Translations under genes and position numbers: made by a program | The notes under the pieces: model-generated | The model's input: the letters and a program-made list of their open reading frames with translations, nothing else | What the model was told of the DNA's origin: nothing | Database searches by the model: none | Source of the DNA: Pseudomonas sp. MWU16-30317 | Lineage (GTDB): Bacteria > Pseudomonadota > Gammaproteobacteria > Pseudomonadales > Pseudomonadaceae | Length of the DNA stretch: 64,000 bases | NCBI RefSeq assembly: GCF_020515695.1 | Contig: NZ_JAIWJA010000002.1 | Span: 248,001 to 312,000 of the forward strand | Direction: 5' to 3' | Shown: piece after piece, positions 28,570-38,709 of the stretch | Numbering within the stretch: the first letter of the stretch is position 1 | How the letters are laid out: every line of letters begins with the position of its first letter

Positions 28570-30687
28570 ATGACCACAGTGTTCAATGCCGCCGATTTCG
28601 GCGCGACAGGTAACGGTAGCAGCGACGATACCGCCGCGCTGCAAAAAGCCATCAATGCCGCCGCAGCCGGGGGAGGGACCGTGCACCTCGATGCCGGCAC
28701 TTATATCCTCAGCGCCACGGCCGGCAGTTGCCTGACCCTGAAAAGCAACGTCACCCTGCAAGGCGACGGTATCGGTGCCACCACGCTGAAGCTGGCCGAT
28801 GGCGCCAGTGCGGCCGTCACCAGCCTGATCAAGGCCGGCAACAGCAGCCACGATGTCGGGGCCAGCCGGTTGACCCTGGATGGCAACACCGCGCATACCG
28901 CCGCTGTCGCCACAGGCTGGCTCAACGGCAGCGCTACCCAGGTGCAGTTGGACAGCATCGAGGCGCAGAACTTCGGCGGCGCCGGCCTCGATCTGCAGGG
29001 CAAGAACAGCCAGGTCACCCTCAGCCACAGCAGCGTGCACAACAACGCCGGTGATGGCCTGGTGGCCGATTACCTCAGCAACAGCACCTTCAGCCACAAC
29101 AGCGCCTACGCCAATGGCGGCAATGGCTACAACCTGGGTGGCGACGTACGCCTGATCGACAGTGACGCCTACCGCAACGGCGGCAGCGGCGTGTTCCTGC
29201 AAGAGGGCACCAGCGGCGCTCGCAGTGCGCTGTCAGTCGAAGGCGGGGTGATCTATGGCAACCATGCCGATGGCGTGACCGCCAGCGCGGCGGAACTGTT
29301 CTCCATCAGCGGCGCCGATATCCATGACAACGGCGATGCGGGCGTGTCCCTGGAGGCCAGTTCGTTCGGCGACGTGTCCTACAACCACATCTACGATAAC
29401 GCCCAGAATGGCAGCTCGGCCGAAGTGCAGATTCTAGGCGCAGCCAGCGGTGTCACTGGCAAATCGGCGACGCCGGCGTCCGAGTTCAACACCGTCGGTA
29501 CCAACATCATCACCGGCGGCGAGCACTCCACCTATGGCGTGCTCGAAGCCCAGGGCGCTGGCGACTACAATTTCGTCAATCAGAACATCATCAGCAACAT
29601 GATCGAGGGTGGCGCCCAGGTGTACGGCGAGCACAGCGACTCGGCGAAGAACCCCTCGCAGATCTTCACCTTCGGTACCAGCGACGGCAACGCCATTACC
29701 GGCGGCATCACCCGCGACACCATGTTTGGCCAGGCTGGCAATGACGTGCTCAGCGGTGGCGCCAACGACGACACCCTGGTCGGCGGTGGCGGGGTCGACA
29801 CGCTCTCCGGGGGCACCGGCAATGATATCTTCCGTTTCACCTCACTGGAGGACAGTTACCGCACGGCGAGCAAATCCTTCGCGGATCGCATCACCGATTT
29901 CGATGCCGCCCACGACAAACTCGACCTCGCCGACATCAATATCAGCGGCCTGGGTGACGGTCAGAACGGCACCCTGTACCTGTCGTACAATGCTGCCAAG
30001 GACGTCACCTACCTGAAGAGCTTCGAGGAGGACGCGCAGGGCAACCGCTTCGAGCTGGTGCTCAAGGGTGATTACCGTGGCAGCCTGACCGATGATAACT
30101 TCCAGCACGAGATCAGCGGGACCTCGGGCCGCGACGTTCTCACCGGTACGGCCGGCGCCGAGACCTTGCTGGGCAATGCCGGCAAGGACGTGCTCGATGG
30201 CGCTGTAGGGGACGATCGGCTCAACGGCGGCGCAGGCGCCGATGTGCTCACCGGTGGCGCGGGTGCCGACACTTTCGTGTTCACCAATGTGCACGACAGC
30301 ACCCGTTCCGACGGTGCGGGGGGCACGGCGCTGCGCGAAACCATCACCGACTTCAACGAACAGGACAACGACCTGATCGACGTCTCGGCGCTGGGGTTCA
30401 GTGGTCTGGGCAATGGTTACAACGGCACCCTCAAGGTGGTGCTCAGTGCGGCGGGGGACAAGACTGCACTCAAGTCACTCGAGCCGTCGGGCCCTGATGG
30501 CCAGCATTTCGAGATATTGCTCAGTGGTAACCACCTCAATGATCTGACGATGAACAACGTCATCTTTTCCAACCAGAGCAGTTCGGTGGTGACCTCCGAG
30601 CCTTACCAGAGCCCTGGATTGGACGATGGCACGGTGGCGCCGATCACGGTGATCGGCGTGGCCGGTCATCAAGAGGCACTCAGCTGA
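28570..30687 (+). CDS. Secreted beta-helix/RTX protein related to AlgE mannuronan epimerases
   Basis: 705 residues from ATG 28570 (MTTVFNAADFGATGNG), after GGAG. Residues 1-~375 align by eye with the catalytic A-module of Azotobacter AlgE epimerases (pectate-lyase-like right-handed beta helix). Two Ca-binding RTX segments follow (GGXGXD nonapeptides, about 400-440 and 535-580), each ending in an FRF/FVF-type R-module. There is no N-terminal signal, as expected for type I secretion. The AlgE active-site segment YGFDPHE is here AGLDLQG (Asp141 kept; Tyr and His lost), and RHGFN is GNGYN. Epimerase activity is therefore doubtful; polysaccharide binding or lyase-like activity is possible. Confidence 0.75.
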   Translation: MTTVFNAADFGATGNGSSDDTAALQKAINAAAAGGGTVHLDAGTYILSATAGSCLTLKSNVTLQGDGIGATTLKLADGASAAVTSLIKAGNSSHDVGASRLTLDGNTAHTAAVATGWLNGSATQVQLDSIEAQNFGGAGLDLQGKNSQVTLSHSSVHNNAGDGLVADYLSNSTFSHNSAYANGGNGYNLGGDVRLIDSDAYRNGGSGVFLQEGTSGARSALSVEGGVIYGNHADGVTASAAELFSISGADIHDNGDAGVSLEASSFGDVSYNHIYDNAQNGSSAEVQILGAASGVTGKSATPASEFNTVGTNIITGGEHSTYGVLEAQGAGDYNFVNQNIISNMIEGGAQVYGEHSDSAKNPSQIFTFGTSDGNAITGGITRDTMFGQAGNDVLSGGANDDTLVGGGGVDTLSGGTGNDIFRFTSLEDSYRTASKSFADRITDFDAAHDKLDLADINISGLGDGQNGTLYLSYNAAKDVTYLKSFEEDAQGNRFELVLKGDYRGSLTDDNFQHEISGTSGRDVLTGTAGAETLLGNAGKDVLDGAVGDDRLNGGAGADVLTGGAGADTFVFTNVHDSTRSDGAGGTALRETITDFNEQDNDLIDVSALGFSGLGNGYNGTLKVVLSAAGDKTALKSLEPSGPDGQHFEILLSGNHLNDLTMNNVIFSNQSSSVVTSEPYQSPGLDDGTVAPITVIGVAGHQEALS

Positions 30688-30705
30688 CGCGGCGCTGATG
30701 CTGCT

Positions 30706-30773
30706 GGCCTCTTCGCGAGCACACTTTGCTCCTGCGGTCTTGCACCTGGAGCAAAGCGTGCTCGCGCAAGGGC
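30706..30773. repeat. Inverted REP pair (REPIN-like)
   Basis: Arms GGCC(T)CTTCGCGAGCAC-ACTTTGCTCC and GGAGCAAAG-CGTGCTCGCGCAAGGGCC face each other across a 15-base centre, between the convergent RTX gene and the chemoreceptor gene. Confidence 0.75.
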
Positions 30774-30802
30774 CCTCGACAGCACTATCAATCCGCCAGT
30801 AA

Positions 30803-32116
30803 TCAGCGCAACTGACTGGCAAACTGCCCCACCGCACTGACCACCCGCTTGGCGCCATCCTGTATCTCGACGATCACGTCACCCGCCTGGTTGGCCAGGT
30901 TCAAGCCTTGCTCGGCCTGGGTGCGGCTGTTGGCCATGCCGCGCACGGCTTCCTCGGCCAGCTTCTGGTTCTGTTGCACCACCGTAATGATCTCTTCCGT
31001 GGCCGTGCTGGTGCGCCCGGCCAGTTGCCGCACTTCATCCGCCACCACGGCAAAACCGCGGCCCTGTTCGCCCGCGCGCGCCGCCTCGATCGCCGCGTTG
31101 AGGGCCAGCAGGTTGGTCTGCTGGGCGATGCCGCCGATGGTCTGCACGATCGAGCTGATCAGCAGCGACTGCTTGCCCAGCGCCTCGATGCCCTGGGAGG
31201 CAGACTCCATCTCTTCGGCGATCTTGTGCATGGTATTGACGGTTTCCTGGACCACGCTGGCACCGCGTTGGGCACTCACATCGGTCTGCTGCGAGGTACT
31301 GAACGCGATGCTGGCCGCCTCGTTGACCTCATGCTCGCGGTTGACCTGATCGGTCACCAGGGTCGCGAACTTGACCACTTTGTAGAGCTTGTCGCTGGTG
31401 TCATGCACCGGGTTGTAAGAGGCTTCTAGCCATACCGTACGGCCGCTGGCGTCGATGCGCTTGAAACGATCGGCAATAAAAGTGCCGCGGTTGAGCGTGG
31501 CCCAGAATTCGCGATATTCAGCCGAGTTGGCTTCTTGCGGATCGCAGAACATGCTGTGGTGCTTGCCTTTGATCTGCTCCAGGCGATAACCCATGGCCTG
31601 CAGGAAGCGATCGTTGGCAGTCAGTACCTCGCCTTGCAGGTTGAACTCGATGACGGCGGTGGAGCGCAGCAGCGCATTGATCAGCCCTTCGTTTTCCTTG
31701 GCGATGACCACCGTGGTGGTCACGTCGGTGGCCACGCAGTCGACGCGAAAGACATTACCCTGCTCATCCTTGAGCGGATTCCAGAACGCCCGCAGCCAAG
31801 CCTCGGTGCCATCGGCGCGCAGCAGCCGGTAGAGATCGCCGATGGAGTTGCCGCGAGCGACCGCCGCCTTGAGGTTGCGGTAGCAATCGAGTTTCTTGAC
31901 GTACTCCGGAACGATCTCGTCCAGCGAGCGTCCCAGCAATGTCGACTCGGTGTGCTGCATGGCCTGGGTGAATTTCTGGTTGATATGGGTGATGCGAAAC
32001 TGCGCGTCGATACTCAGCGCGATCATCTCCTGGTCCATCGCTTCTTGCACCTGCCGCAGCAGGCTGACCTCGGCGCGCAACGCCGCCAACTCCTGTTTGG
32101 AACGAGTATTGAACAT
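30803..32116 (-). CDS. Soluble PAS-PAS methyl-accepting chemotaxis protein (BdlA/Aer2-like)
   Basis: 437 residues with no transmembrane segment. Two PAS domains (about 20-135 and 145-260; the second contains [18 protein letters not shown]) are followed by an MCP signalling domain with the hairpin tip [37 protein letters not shown]. The domain order and size resemble P. aeruginosa BdlA, which mediates biofilm dispersal. Cytosolic redox or ligand sensing via PAS is likely. Monocistronic. Confidence 0.9.
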   Translation of the reverse strand: MFNTRSKQELAALRAEVSLLRQVQEAMDQEMIALSIDAQFRITHINQKFTQAMQHTESTLLGRSLDEIVPEYVKKLDCYRNLKAAVARGNSIGDLYRLLRADGTEAWLRAFWNPLKDEQGNVFRVDCVATDVTTTVVIAKENEGLINALLRSTAVIEFNLQGEVLTANDRFLQAMGYRLEQIKGKHHSMFCDPQEANSAEYREFWATLNRGTFIADRFKRIDASGRTVWLEASYNPVHDTSDKLYKVVKFATLVTDQVNREHEVNEAASIAFSTSQQTDVSAQRGASVVQETVNTMHKIAEEMESASQGIEALGKQSLLISSIVQTIGGIAQQTNLLALNAAIEAARAGEQGRGFAVVADEVRQLAGRTSTATEEIITVVQQNQKLAEEAVRGMANSRTQAEQGLNLANQAGDVIVEIQDGAKRVVSAVGQFASQLR

Positions 32117-32328
32117 GGCGATACCAGATGTAGGAAACAGTTAATAAGGTTTATCGACGCGATCCAGCGTTTTTTGATTTACCAGACAGTTTTCCCGATT
32201 GACGGGTACTGGCTCATTGCCCATACCCGCTATTGAGCTTAGCAGTGGTTTTGCCAGTGCAACGGCTAGTCTTCAACAGAACCGCCCAATGGCTTGGCCA
32301 CCTATCTCGCAAGGAACGACACGTCATC

Positions 32329-32940
32329 ATGGACATCATCGCAAATACCCTGTCTCGCACCCGGCTGCTGGCACTGCTGGTCATCACCAGCTTGCTGAGC
32401 GGCTGTGGCATCAATAACATTCCCCAGTACGACGAACAGGTCAAAGCGGCCTGGGCGCAGGTCGAAAACCAGTACCAGCGACGTGCCGACCTGATCCCCA
32501 ATCTGGTGGAAACCGTCAAGGGCTATGCGAAGCAGGAGCAGGACACCTTGACCAAGGTGATCGAGGCGCGGGCCAAGGCGACGTCGATCCAGATCGATGC
32601 GAGCACCATCAACGATCCGGCCAAGGTGCAGCAGTTCGACCAGGCTCAGCAGCAACTCAGTGGTGCACTGAGCCGCTTGATGGTGGTGTCCGAGCGCTAT
32701 CCTGACCTCAAGTCCAACCAGAACTTCCTGGCGTTGCAATCGCAGCTCGAGGGCACCGAAAACCGTATCGCGGTGGCGCGGCGTGACTTCATCGCTGCCG
32801 TCGAGAAGTACAACACCGAAATCCGTACCTTCCCCGGCAAGCTCTGGCAGATGACGATGTACCGCGACATGCAGGTACGCGAGAACTTCAAGGCCACCGC
32901 GGCCAATGCCAACGAAGCGCCCGCCGTGAAGTTTCAATGA
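32329..32940 (+). CDS. lemA: LemA-family lipoprotein
   Basis: 203 residues from ATG 32329. A lipoprotein signal ends in the lipobox LLSGCG (Cys about residue 25). The LemA core follows, helical and conserved: QYDEQVKAAWAQVENQYQRRADLIPNLVETVKGYA and FPGKLWQM. The function of LemA proteins is not settled; they commonly sit with TPM-domain genes, as here. The next gene starts as ATGA over its stop codon. Confidence 0.93.
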   Translation: MDIIANTLSRTRLLALLVITSLLSGCGINNIPQYDEQVKAAWAQVENQYQRRADLIPNLVETVKGYAKQEQDTLTKVIEARAKATSIQIDASTINDPAKVQQFDQAQQQLSGALSRLMVVSERYPDLKSNQNFLALQSQLEGTENRIAVARRDFIAAVEKYNTEIRTFPGKLWQMTMYRDMQVRENFKATAANANEAPAVKFQ

Positions 32941-33713
32941 GGCCATCGCTGGCGAGGCTGTGCCTGACGCTGATGCTGTGGGGCTTGGTGAATATCGCCC
33001 AGGCCCTGACCTTTCCGACCCTGAGTGGGCGGGTAGTGGATCAGGCCGGCATGCTCGATGCTGGGGCGCGGACGCAGATCAGCCAGATGCTCGAGGCTCA
33101 TGAACAGGCCAGCGGCGAGCAACTGGTGGTGGTCACGGTGCCGGACCTGCAAGGCAGCACCATCGAGGATTACGGCTACCAGCTCGGGCGCGCCTGGGGC
33201 ATAGGCCAAAAGGGCAAGGACAACGGTGCGCTGCTGCTGGTGGCCAAGGACGAACGGCGGGTGCGTATCGAGGTGGGATACGGCCTTGAAGGTCGCCTCA
33301 CCGACGCGCAGTCCTCGATCATCATCAACAGCGTCATGTTGCCGGCCTTCAAACAAGGCAATTTCAGCGCCGGCATTCAGGCAGGCGCGGCCGCTATGTT
33401 GCAGGTACTCGGGGGCGATCCTCTGGCGCAGCCGCAGCAGCGTGCGGCCAGTGAACACGGCCGCGAGCAATTGCCGTGGCCGCTATTTCTGTTCCTCATC
33501 GTGGTCGTGGTGCTGGTTGTGCGCGGTGGTGGAGGCGGTGGCCGTGGCCGTGGAGGTGGCGGTCGCTCGGTGCTGAACGGCGCGATACTGGGCAGCGTGC
33601 TGGGCGGCGGTGGTTCCTCGGGCGGCGGCTTTGGCGCAGGTGGCGGTGGCGGCGGTGGTTTTGGTGGGGGCGGCGGCAGCTTCGGCGGCGGTGGAGCTTC
33701 CGGTGGCTGGTAA
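32937..33713 (+). CDS. TPM-domain (YgcG-like) membrane protein
   Basis: 258 residues. Signal peptide (about 1-23), TPM_phosphatase domain (about 25-150: LSGRVVDQAGMLDAGARTQI, GIGQKGKDNGALLLVAKDERRVRIEVGYGLEG), one transmembrane helix (LFLFLIVVVVLVV), then a Gly/Ser-rich low-complexity tail of about 70 residues. The tail is of very low complexity and a likely site of length variation. Overlaps lemA by four bases; partner of the following TPM gene. Confidence 0.92.
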   Translation: MRPSLARLCLTLMLWGLVNIAQALTFPTLSGRVVDQAGMLDAGARTQISQMLEAHEQASGEQLVVVTVPDLQGSTIEDYGYQLGRAWGIGQKGKDNGALLLVAKDERRVRIEVGYGLEGRLTDAQSSIIINSVMLPAFKQGNFSAGIQAGAAAMLQVLGGDPLAQPQQRAASEHGREQLPWPLFLFLIVVVVLVVRGGGGGGRGRGGGGRSVLNGAILGSVLGGGGSSGGGFGAGGGGGGGFGGGGGSFGGGGASGGW

Positions 33714-33740
33714 ACGAATGACAACGAGTCTGACCCCAAC

Positions 33741-34358
33741 ATGACCCTGCTCAACGAACATGCGCAACAACAGGTCGCCGCCGCTATCGCCAAGGTCGAG
33801 CGCGAGAGCGACGCCGAACTGGTCACCGTGCTGGCGCCGCGAGCGGACGATTACGCTTACATTCCGCTGCTCTGGGCGGGCCTGATTGCGCTCCTGGTGC
33901 CTGGTATCGTCAACTACTACCCGGCCTGGCTCAGCGCTCACCAGTTGCTGTTGGTGCAATGGCTGACCTTTATCGTGATCGGCCTGGTATTTCGTTTGCC
34001 GGTGATCACCACGCGCCTGATCCCCCGACGAGTGCGGCACTGGCGGGCGGCCAACCTGGCGCGGCGCCAATTTCTCGAACGCAAGCTGCACCATACGGTG
34101 GGCGGCACCGGGGTGTTGATCTTCGTCTGCGAGGCCGAGCGCTACGTAGAGATACTGGTGGACCATGGGATTTCCCAGCGCATCGGCGATGACACCTGGA
34201 AGGCGATCGTCGCCGACTTCACCCAGGCGGTCGGCCGTGGCCAGACGCTGCAGGGATTCCTGACCTGCATCGAGGCCTGCGGCGAGCACCTCAAGCGCCA
34301 TGTGCCACTGACCCAGGCGCGTAACGAGTTGCCGGATCGCCTGATCATCCTCGACTGA
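33741..34358 (+). CDS. Second TPM-domain membrane protein
   Basis: 205 residues, beginning MTLLNEHAQQQVAAAIAKVERESDAELVTVLAP, which is the short N-terminal half of a TPM domain. Two transmembrane helices (about 35-85) follow, then the rest of the domain (GVLIFVCEAERYVEILVDHGISQRI). Third gene of the lemA-TPM-TPM operon; the role in envelope quality or protease control is only inferred from neighbours elsewhere. Confidence 0.88.
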   Translation: MTLLNEHAQQQVAAAIAKVERESDAELVTVLAPRADDYAYIPLLWAGLIALLVPGIVNYYPAWLSAHQLLLVQWLTFIVIGLVFRLPVITTRLIPRRVRHWRAANLARRQFLERKLHHTVGGTGVLIFVCEAERYVEILVDHGISQRIGDDTWKAIVADFTQAVGRGQTLQGFLTCIEACGEHLKRHVPLTQARNELPDRLIILD

Positions 34359-34458
34359 CCGCAGCGCTCGCGCCCGACCGAGCCTGGAAAAATGCCTTTG
34401 CAGCTCCCATAGGCTGCGGCACAGTGCAGTCTTTTCCCCTGGCACGAGGCTTTCTGCG

Positions 34459-35298
34459 GTGCGCACTTACCCCTTCAAACAGGTCGACGTCTTCAGTACC
34501 CAGCCGCTCAAAGGCAATCCGCTGGCGGTAGTGCTTGGCGCCGATGAGCTGGACGCCACCCGCATGGCGGCGTTCGGCAACTGGACCAACCTCAGCGAAA
34601 CCACCTTCCTGCTCCAGCCCCAGGACCCGCGGGCAGACTACCGAGTACGGATCTTCACCACCTCGCGCGAGCTGCCGTTCGCCGGCCATCCGACCTTGGG
34701 CAGTTGTCACGCCTGGCTGCAGGCCGGCGGCCAGCCCAAGGGTGAAGAGATCATTCAAGAGTGCGGTATCGGCCTGGTGCGGATTCGGCGCCAGGGCACG
34801 CAGCTGGCCTTTATCGCACCGCCGTTATTGCGGGCCGGCCCGGTCGAGGCCGAGGTACTGGAGCGCGTACGCCAGGCGCTGGATTTGCGCCCTGAAGAAA
34901 TCCTCGACGCGCAGTGGGTGCAAAACGGCGTGCCATGGATGGCGCTGATGCTGCCGAGCCGGGCGCGGGTGTTGAGTTTGCAGCCCGACTACGCGCAGTT
35001 GGCCGGTCTGGATGTAGGGGTGGTGGCGCCGTGGCAGGCCGAAGATGGCGATGAAGCGCAGTTCGAAGTGCGCGCCTTTATCGGCGGTGACGGTGTGCCC
35101 GAAGACCCGGCCACCGGTAGCCTCAACGCCGGTATCGCACGTTGGTTGCTGAGCACCGGCCAGGCCCCTGCGCGCTATGTCGCCAGTCAGGGCACTGCAC
35201 TGGGTCGCTCGGGCCGGATTAGTGTGGAGCGAGTGGGCGATGACATCTGGATCGGCGGTGCGGTGGTGACCTGCATCGAGGGGCAAGTCAGGCTTTAA
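34459..35298 (+). CDS. PhzF-family isomerase-like protein
   Basis: 279 residues, diaminopimelate-epimerase fold. The GTG at 34459 is the likely start (VRTYPFKQVDVFSTQPLKGNPLAVVL). The catalytic Glu of PhzF is in NLSETTFLL. FAGHPTLGSCHAWL and EDPATGSLNAGIARWL are the two substrate-loop motifs. There are no phenazine genes nearby, so the substrate is unknown and the name does not imply phenazine synthesis. Followed by the REP array. Confidence 0.88.
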   Translation: MRTYPFKQVDVFSTQPLKGNPLAVVLGADELDATRMAAFGNWTNLSETTFLLQPQDPRADYRVRIFTTSRELPFAGHPTLGSCHAWLQAGGQPKGEEIIQECGIGLVRIRRQGTQLAFIAPPLLRAGPVEAEVLERVRQALDLRPEEILDAQWVQNGVPWMALMLPSRARVLSLQPDYAQLAGLDVGVVAPWQAEDGDEAQFEVRAFIGGDGVPEDPATGSLNAGIARWLLSTGQAPARYVASQGTALGRSGRISVERVGDDIWIGGAVVTCIEGQVRL

Positions 35299-35322
35299 GC
35301 TGAAATCTGCGGTGCAGCTGAT

Positions 35323-35521
35323 GGCCTCTTCGCGGGCAAGCCTTGCTCCCACAGGTGTACAAATCAACTCTGTGGGCAAGCCTTGCTCCCACGAGGGTAC
35401 GAGTCAACTCTGTGGGCAAGCCTTGCTCCCACAGGTGTACAAATCAACTCTGTGGGCAACCCTTGCTCCCACGAGGATACGAGTCAACTCTGTGGGAGCA
35501 AGGCTTGCCCGCGAAGAGGCC
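35323..35521. repeat. 40-bp tandem REP array capped by a 31-bp inverted repeat
   Basis: Four direct copies with an exact 40-base period carry the core GGGCAAGCCTTGCTCCCAC (starts near 35334, 35374, 35414, 35454). Units alternate in two forms, with linkers AGGTGTACAAATCAACTCTGT and GAGGGTACGAGTCAACTCTGT-like, so the true unit is an 80-base dimer present twice. The first and last copies are a perfect 31-base inverted repeat (35323-35353 and 35491-35521). It lies between convergent phzF and the aminotransferase gene. Confidence 0.9.
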
Positions 35522-35528
35522 TCCAGCC

Positions 35529-36701
35529 TCAACCGAGAAGCAACTGCTCGAGCCTGCCAACGATCATGTCCACTTCCAGATCGCTGACCGTCAGTGGCGG
35601 CAGCAAGCGCACGGTCTTGCCCCGCGTCACATTGATCAGCAGCCCTTGCTCCTGCGCAGCCCTGAGCGCCAGATCCCGCACCGGCTCGCGCAACTCGATC
35701 CCGACCATCAGCCCCAGGCCACGAATCTCCAGGACATTGGCGTTATCGGCCAACGCCTCGCGCAGTCCCTTGAGCAACCGATGGCCCTGACGCGCGGCGT
35801 TAGCCAGCAACCCCTCGTCCCGGACAATCTCCAGCACCGTACAGGCCACCCGGCACGCCAACGGATTACCGCCAAAGGTGCTGCCGTGGCTGCCCGGGGT
35901 GAATAGGTCGGCGATCCGCTGCCGGGCCAGGCAGGCGCCGATCGGGATGCCGTTGCCCAGCGCCTTGGCCAGGGTCAGCACATCCGGGACGATGCCCGCA
36001 TGCTGGAAGGCGAACCAGTGCCCGGTACGGCCGATGCCGGTCTGGATTTCGTCGAGCATCAACAGCCAGCGTTGGCTGTCGCACTGAGCGCGCAACGCCT
36101 GGAGGTAGCCCGCAGGCGCGGTTTGTACGCCGCTCTCGCCTTGCACGGGTTCGAGCAATACGGCACAGATGCGTTCGGCGTAAGTCCGCGTCAGCGCCTG
36201 TAGCGCGGCGATATCACCAAAGGGCACCCGCAGGAAATTACCCGGCAACGGCTGAAAACTGCTGCGTGATGCGGCGCAATCGCTGGCCGCCAAGGTGCCC
36301 AGAGTGCGGCCATGAAACGCGTTGACCATGACCACGATCAAGGGCGCCTCGATGCCCTTGGCCCAGCCGTACAAGCGGGCCAGCTTGAGCGCGGTCTCGT
36401 TGGCCTCGGCGCCGGAGTTGTTGAAAAACGCCGCGTTGAGGCCCGACAGCGTGGTCAGTTTGGCGGCCAGCCGTTGCTGCCAATCGATGCCGTACAGGTT
36501 GGAGGTATGAAGCAGCAATCCGGCTTGCTCGGTGATCGCCGCGACGATGCGAGGATGACAGTGGCCGACGTTGGTCACTGCCACCCCGGCCACCGCGTCC
36601 AGGTATTCGCGACCATGCTGATCCCACACACGGGTGCCCAGGCCGCGCTGAAATTTCAGGGGCAGGGGTTTATAGGTGTTCATCAGGCTGGCAGCGGTCA
36701 C
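35529..36701 (-). CDS. argD: Class III aminotransferase, acetylornithine-aminotransferase type
   Basis: 390 residues. I chose GTG 36701 because AAGGAG stands nine bases before it and homologues begin M/VTAxxLM; the upstream ATG at 36746 would add 15 residues. PLP class III motifs: [43 protein letters not shown], and Lys in [15 protein letters not shown]. Closest in memory to Pseudomonas ArgD/aspartate aminotransferase family proteins. It may act in arginine synthesis or as a paralogue with another omega-amino donor. Divergent LysR-type gene next door. Confidence 0.85.
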   Translation of the reverse strand: MTAASLMNTYKPLPLKFQRGLGTRVWDQHGREYLDAVAGVAVTNVGHCHPRIVAAITEQAGLLLHTSNLYGIDWQQRLAAKLTTLSGLNAAFFNNSGAEANETALKLARLYGWAKGIEAPLIVVMVNAFHGRTLGTLAASDCAASRSSFQPLPGNFLRVPFGDIAALQALTRTYAERICAVLLEPVQGESGVQTAPAGYLQALRAQCDSQRWLLMLDEIQTGIGRTGHWFAFQHAGIVPDVLTLAKALGNGIPIGACLARQRIADLFTPGSHGSTFGGNPLACRVACTVLEIVRDEGLLANAARQGHRLLKGLREALADNANVLEIRGLGLMVGIELREPVRDLALRAAQEQGLLINVTRGKTVRLLPPLTVSDLEVDMIVGRLEQLLLG

Positions 36702-36799
36702 GGTCTGGATCTCCTTGGATTGGTTTTTGCCAGTATCTTTAACCACTCGATGGGGATAAATGCGTCTATCCTGAGATGACTTTAAAGCAGGGGTTGATA

Positions 36800-37723
36800 A
36801 TGGATTTGTTCCAGGCCATGGGTGTGTACGTCAAAGTGGTCGAAACCGGCAGCATGACCGCCGCCGCGCAAGCCTGCGGGCTGTCCACCACCATGGTCGG
36901 TAATCACCTGCGTGCGCTTGAACAACGCCTGGGCGTCAGCTTGCTCAAGCGCACCACTCGTCGCCAGAGCCTCACCGAGTTCGGCGCCACCTACTACCAG
37001 CGTTGCAAGGACGTGCTGGGGCTGGTCGACGATTCCGAGCAACTGGCCGAGCAGGCGCAGGACGACGCCCGTGGCATGTTGCGCCTGACCGCTCCTGCCG
37101 CGTTCGGGGCCGAACGCCTGGCGCCAGCGCTGGCAGAATTCAGCCTGCTGTACCCGCTGGTGCAGTTGGAAGTGGTGCTGACCAACCAGATCATCGACCC
37201 GATCGAACAGAACTTCGACGCCGCCATTCGCTTAGGCGTGATCGAATCCTCCGGGCTGATTGCCCGTCCGTTGCAGGATTACACCCTCAATATCTGCGCC
37301 GCGCCCGAATACCTGCAACGTCGCGGCATCCCCGCCGACCCCGAGCAATTGCGCGAGCACGACTGCCTGGCGTTTTCCTACCCGGCTGGAGACGATTGGC
37401 AATCGGTGGCCAAGCAGTGGCGGCTCACCGGCCCGCAAGGCGAGGTGGTCGTCCCGGTGTCCGGCCCCATGGCCATCAACAGCTCTCCAGGCCTGCGTCA
37501 GGCCGCCCTGGCCGGTATGGGCATCGTCATGCTGCCCGACGTGGTCGTCGGCCAGGACATCGCAGAAGGCAAACTCATCGCCCTGCTCAACGACTACCCA
37601 CCGCCGAGCCGGCCGATGCACCTGGTCTACACCCAGGACCGTTATCGGTTGCCCAAGCTGCGGCGGTTCGTGGATTTTGTGATGGCGCGATGGGGGCGTA
37701 CTCAAGGCTTCACTGCCCCGTAA
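36800..37723 (+). CDS. LysR-family transcriptional regulator
   Basis: 307 residues from ATG 36800 ([29 protein letters not shown]); GGGG seven bases upstream. N-terminal winged helix-turn-helix (1-60) and a LysR substrate-binding domain (about 90-300). It is divergent from the aminotransferase gene, with 98 bases between starts. This is the classic LysR arrangement, so that gene is the probable target. Confidence 0.92.
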   Translation: MDLFQAMGVYVKVVETGSMTAAAQACGLSTTMVGNHLRALEQRLGVSLLKRTTRRQSLTEFGATYYQRCKDVLGLVDDSEQLAEQAQDDARGMLRLTAPAAFGAERLAPALAEFSLLYPLVQLEVVLTNQIIDPIEQNFDAAIRLGVIESSGLIARPLQDYTLNICAAPEYLQRRGIPADPEQLREHDCLAFSYPAGDDWQSVAKQWRLTGPQGEVVVPVSGPMAINSSPGLRQAALAGMGIVMLPDVVVGQDIAEGKLIALLNDYPPPSRPMHLVYTQDRYRLPKLRRFVDFVMARWGRTQGFTAP

Positions 37724-37774
37724 CAAAATGTCTTTAAGCTGCGAGCCTCATCCGTCAGCCACGGGGCTCTCAGC

Positions 37775-38692
37775 ATGCAAGCGACGACCGAAATTCTGAT
37801 GCAGCGCATTCACCGCGAGTTGCTCGACCACAGCGACGAGGAGCTGGAACTGGAACTGATGGAGGACGGCGAGGGGCTGGATGAGCTCTTTGATCACCAC
37901 ACCCCCGAGAGCCCGGAGAAGGCCGCGCGACGCTTTTATTTCCAGGAGCTGTTCCGCCTGCAGGGCGAGTTGGTGAAGCTGCAGAGCTGGGTGGTCAAGA
38001 CCGGCCACAAGGTGGTGATCCTGTTTGAAGGGCGAGATGCGGCGGGCAAGGGCGGGGTCATCAAGCGCATCACTCAGCGGCTCAACCCGCGGGTCTGCCG
38101 GGTGGCGGCACTACCGGCACCGAACGATCGCGAGCGTACCCAATGGTATTTCCAACGCTACGTTTCGCACTTGCCGGCAGCCGGTGAAATCGTGCTGTTC
38201 GACCGCAGTTGGTACAACCGCGCGGGCGTCGAAAAGGTCATGGGCTTTTGCAACGACGACCAGTATGAGGAGTTTTTCCGCACGGTGCCGGAGTTCGAAC
38301 GAATGCTGGCAAGCTCCGGCATCCAGCTGATCAAGTACTGGTTTTCGATCTCCGACCAGGAGCAGCATCTGCGCTTTTTGAGCCGTATCCACGACCCGCT
38401 CAAACAATGGAAGCTGAGCCCGATGGACCTGGAGTCGCGTCGGCGCTGGGAGGCCTACACCAAGGCCAAGGAAGTCATGCTCACCCGCACCCACATCGCC
38501 GAAGCGCCGTGGTGGGTGGTGCAGGCGGATGACAAGAAAAAGGCTCGGCTCAACTGCATCAATCATTTGCTGGCGCAGATGCCGTACGAAGAGGTCGAAA
38601 CGCCGCGTATCGAATTGCCGCAACGGGAGCGGCAAGAGGATTACACCCGCACGCCGACGCCGCCGGAGTTGTTTGTGCCGTTGGTGTATTGA
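37775..38692 (+). CDS. ppk2: Polyphosphate kinase 2
   Basis: 305 residues, uses polyphosphate to phosphorylate nucleoside diphosphates (GDP/ADP). Walker A ILFEGRDAAGKGG and Walker B LFDRSWYNRAGVE are both intact, followed by the lid module (RRRWEAYTKAKEVML). An acidic N-terminal extension of about 50 residues (EELELELMEDGEGLDELF) is present. Stand-alone gene; no exopolyphosphatase nearby. Single-domain PPK2 of class I or III; class II fusions are excluded by length. Confidence 0.94.
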   Translation: MQATTEILMQRIHRELLDHSDEELELELMEDGEGLDELFDHHTPESPEKAARRFYFQELFRLQGELVKLQSWVVKTGHKVVILFEGRDAAGKGGVIKRITQRLNPRVCRVAALPAPNDRERTQWYFQRYVSHLPAAGEIVLFDRSWYNRAGVEKVMGFCNDDQYEEFFRTVPEFERMLASSGIQLIKYWFSISDQEQHLRFLSRIHDPLKQWKLSPMDLESRRRWEAYTKAKEVMLTRTHIAEAPWWVVQADDKKKARLNCINHLLAQMPYEEVETPRIELPQRERQEDYTRTPTPPELFVPLVY

Positions 38693-38709
38693 GGGCGCCG
38701 CGATCCCGA

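Noticed and set aside
35334..35520. Regular direct repeats that could suggest a CRISPR array
   Set aside because: The intervening segments are themselves repeats, with no unique spacers, and the core is a REP sequence; no cas gene is nearby.
35312..35587. Short open frames translating through the REP array
   Set aside because: They simply encode the repeat and have no ribosome site.
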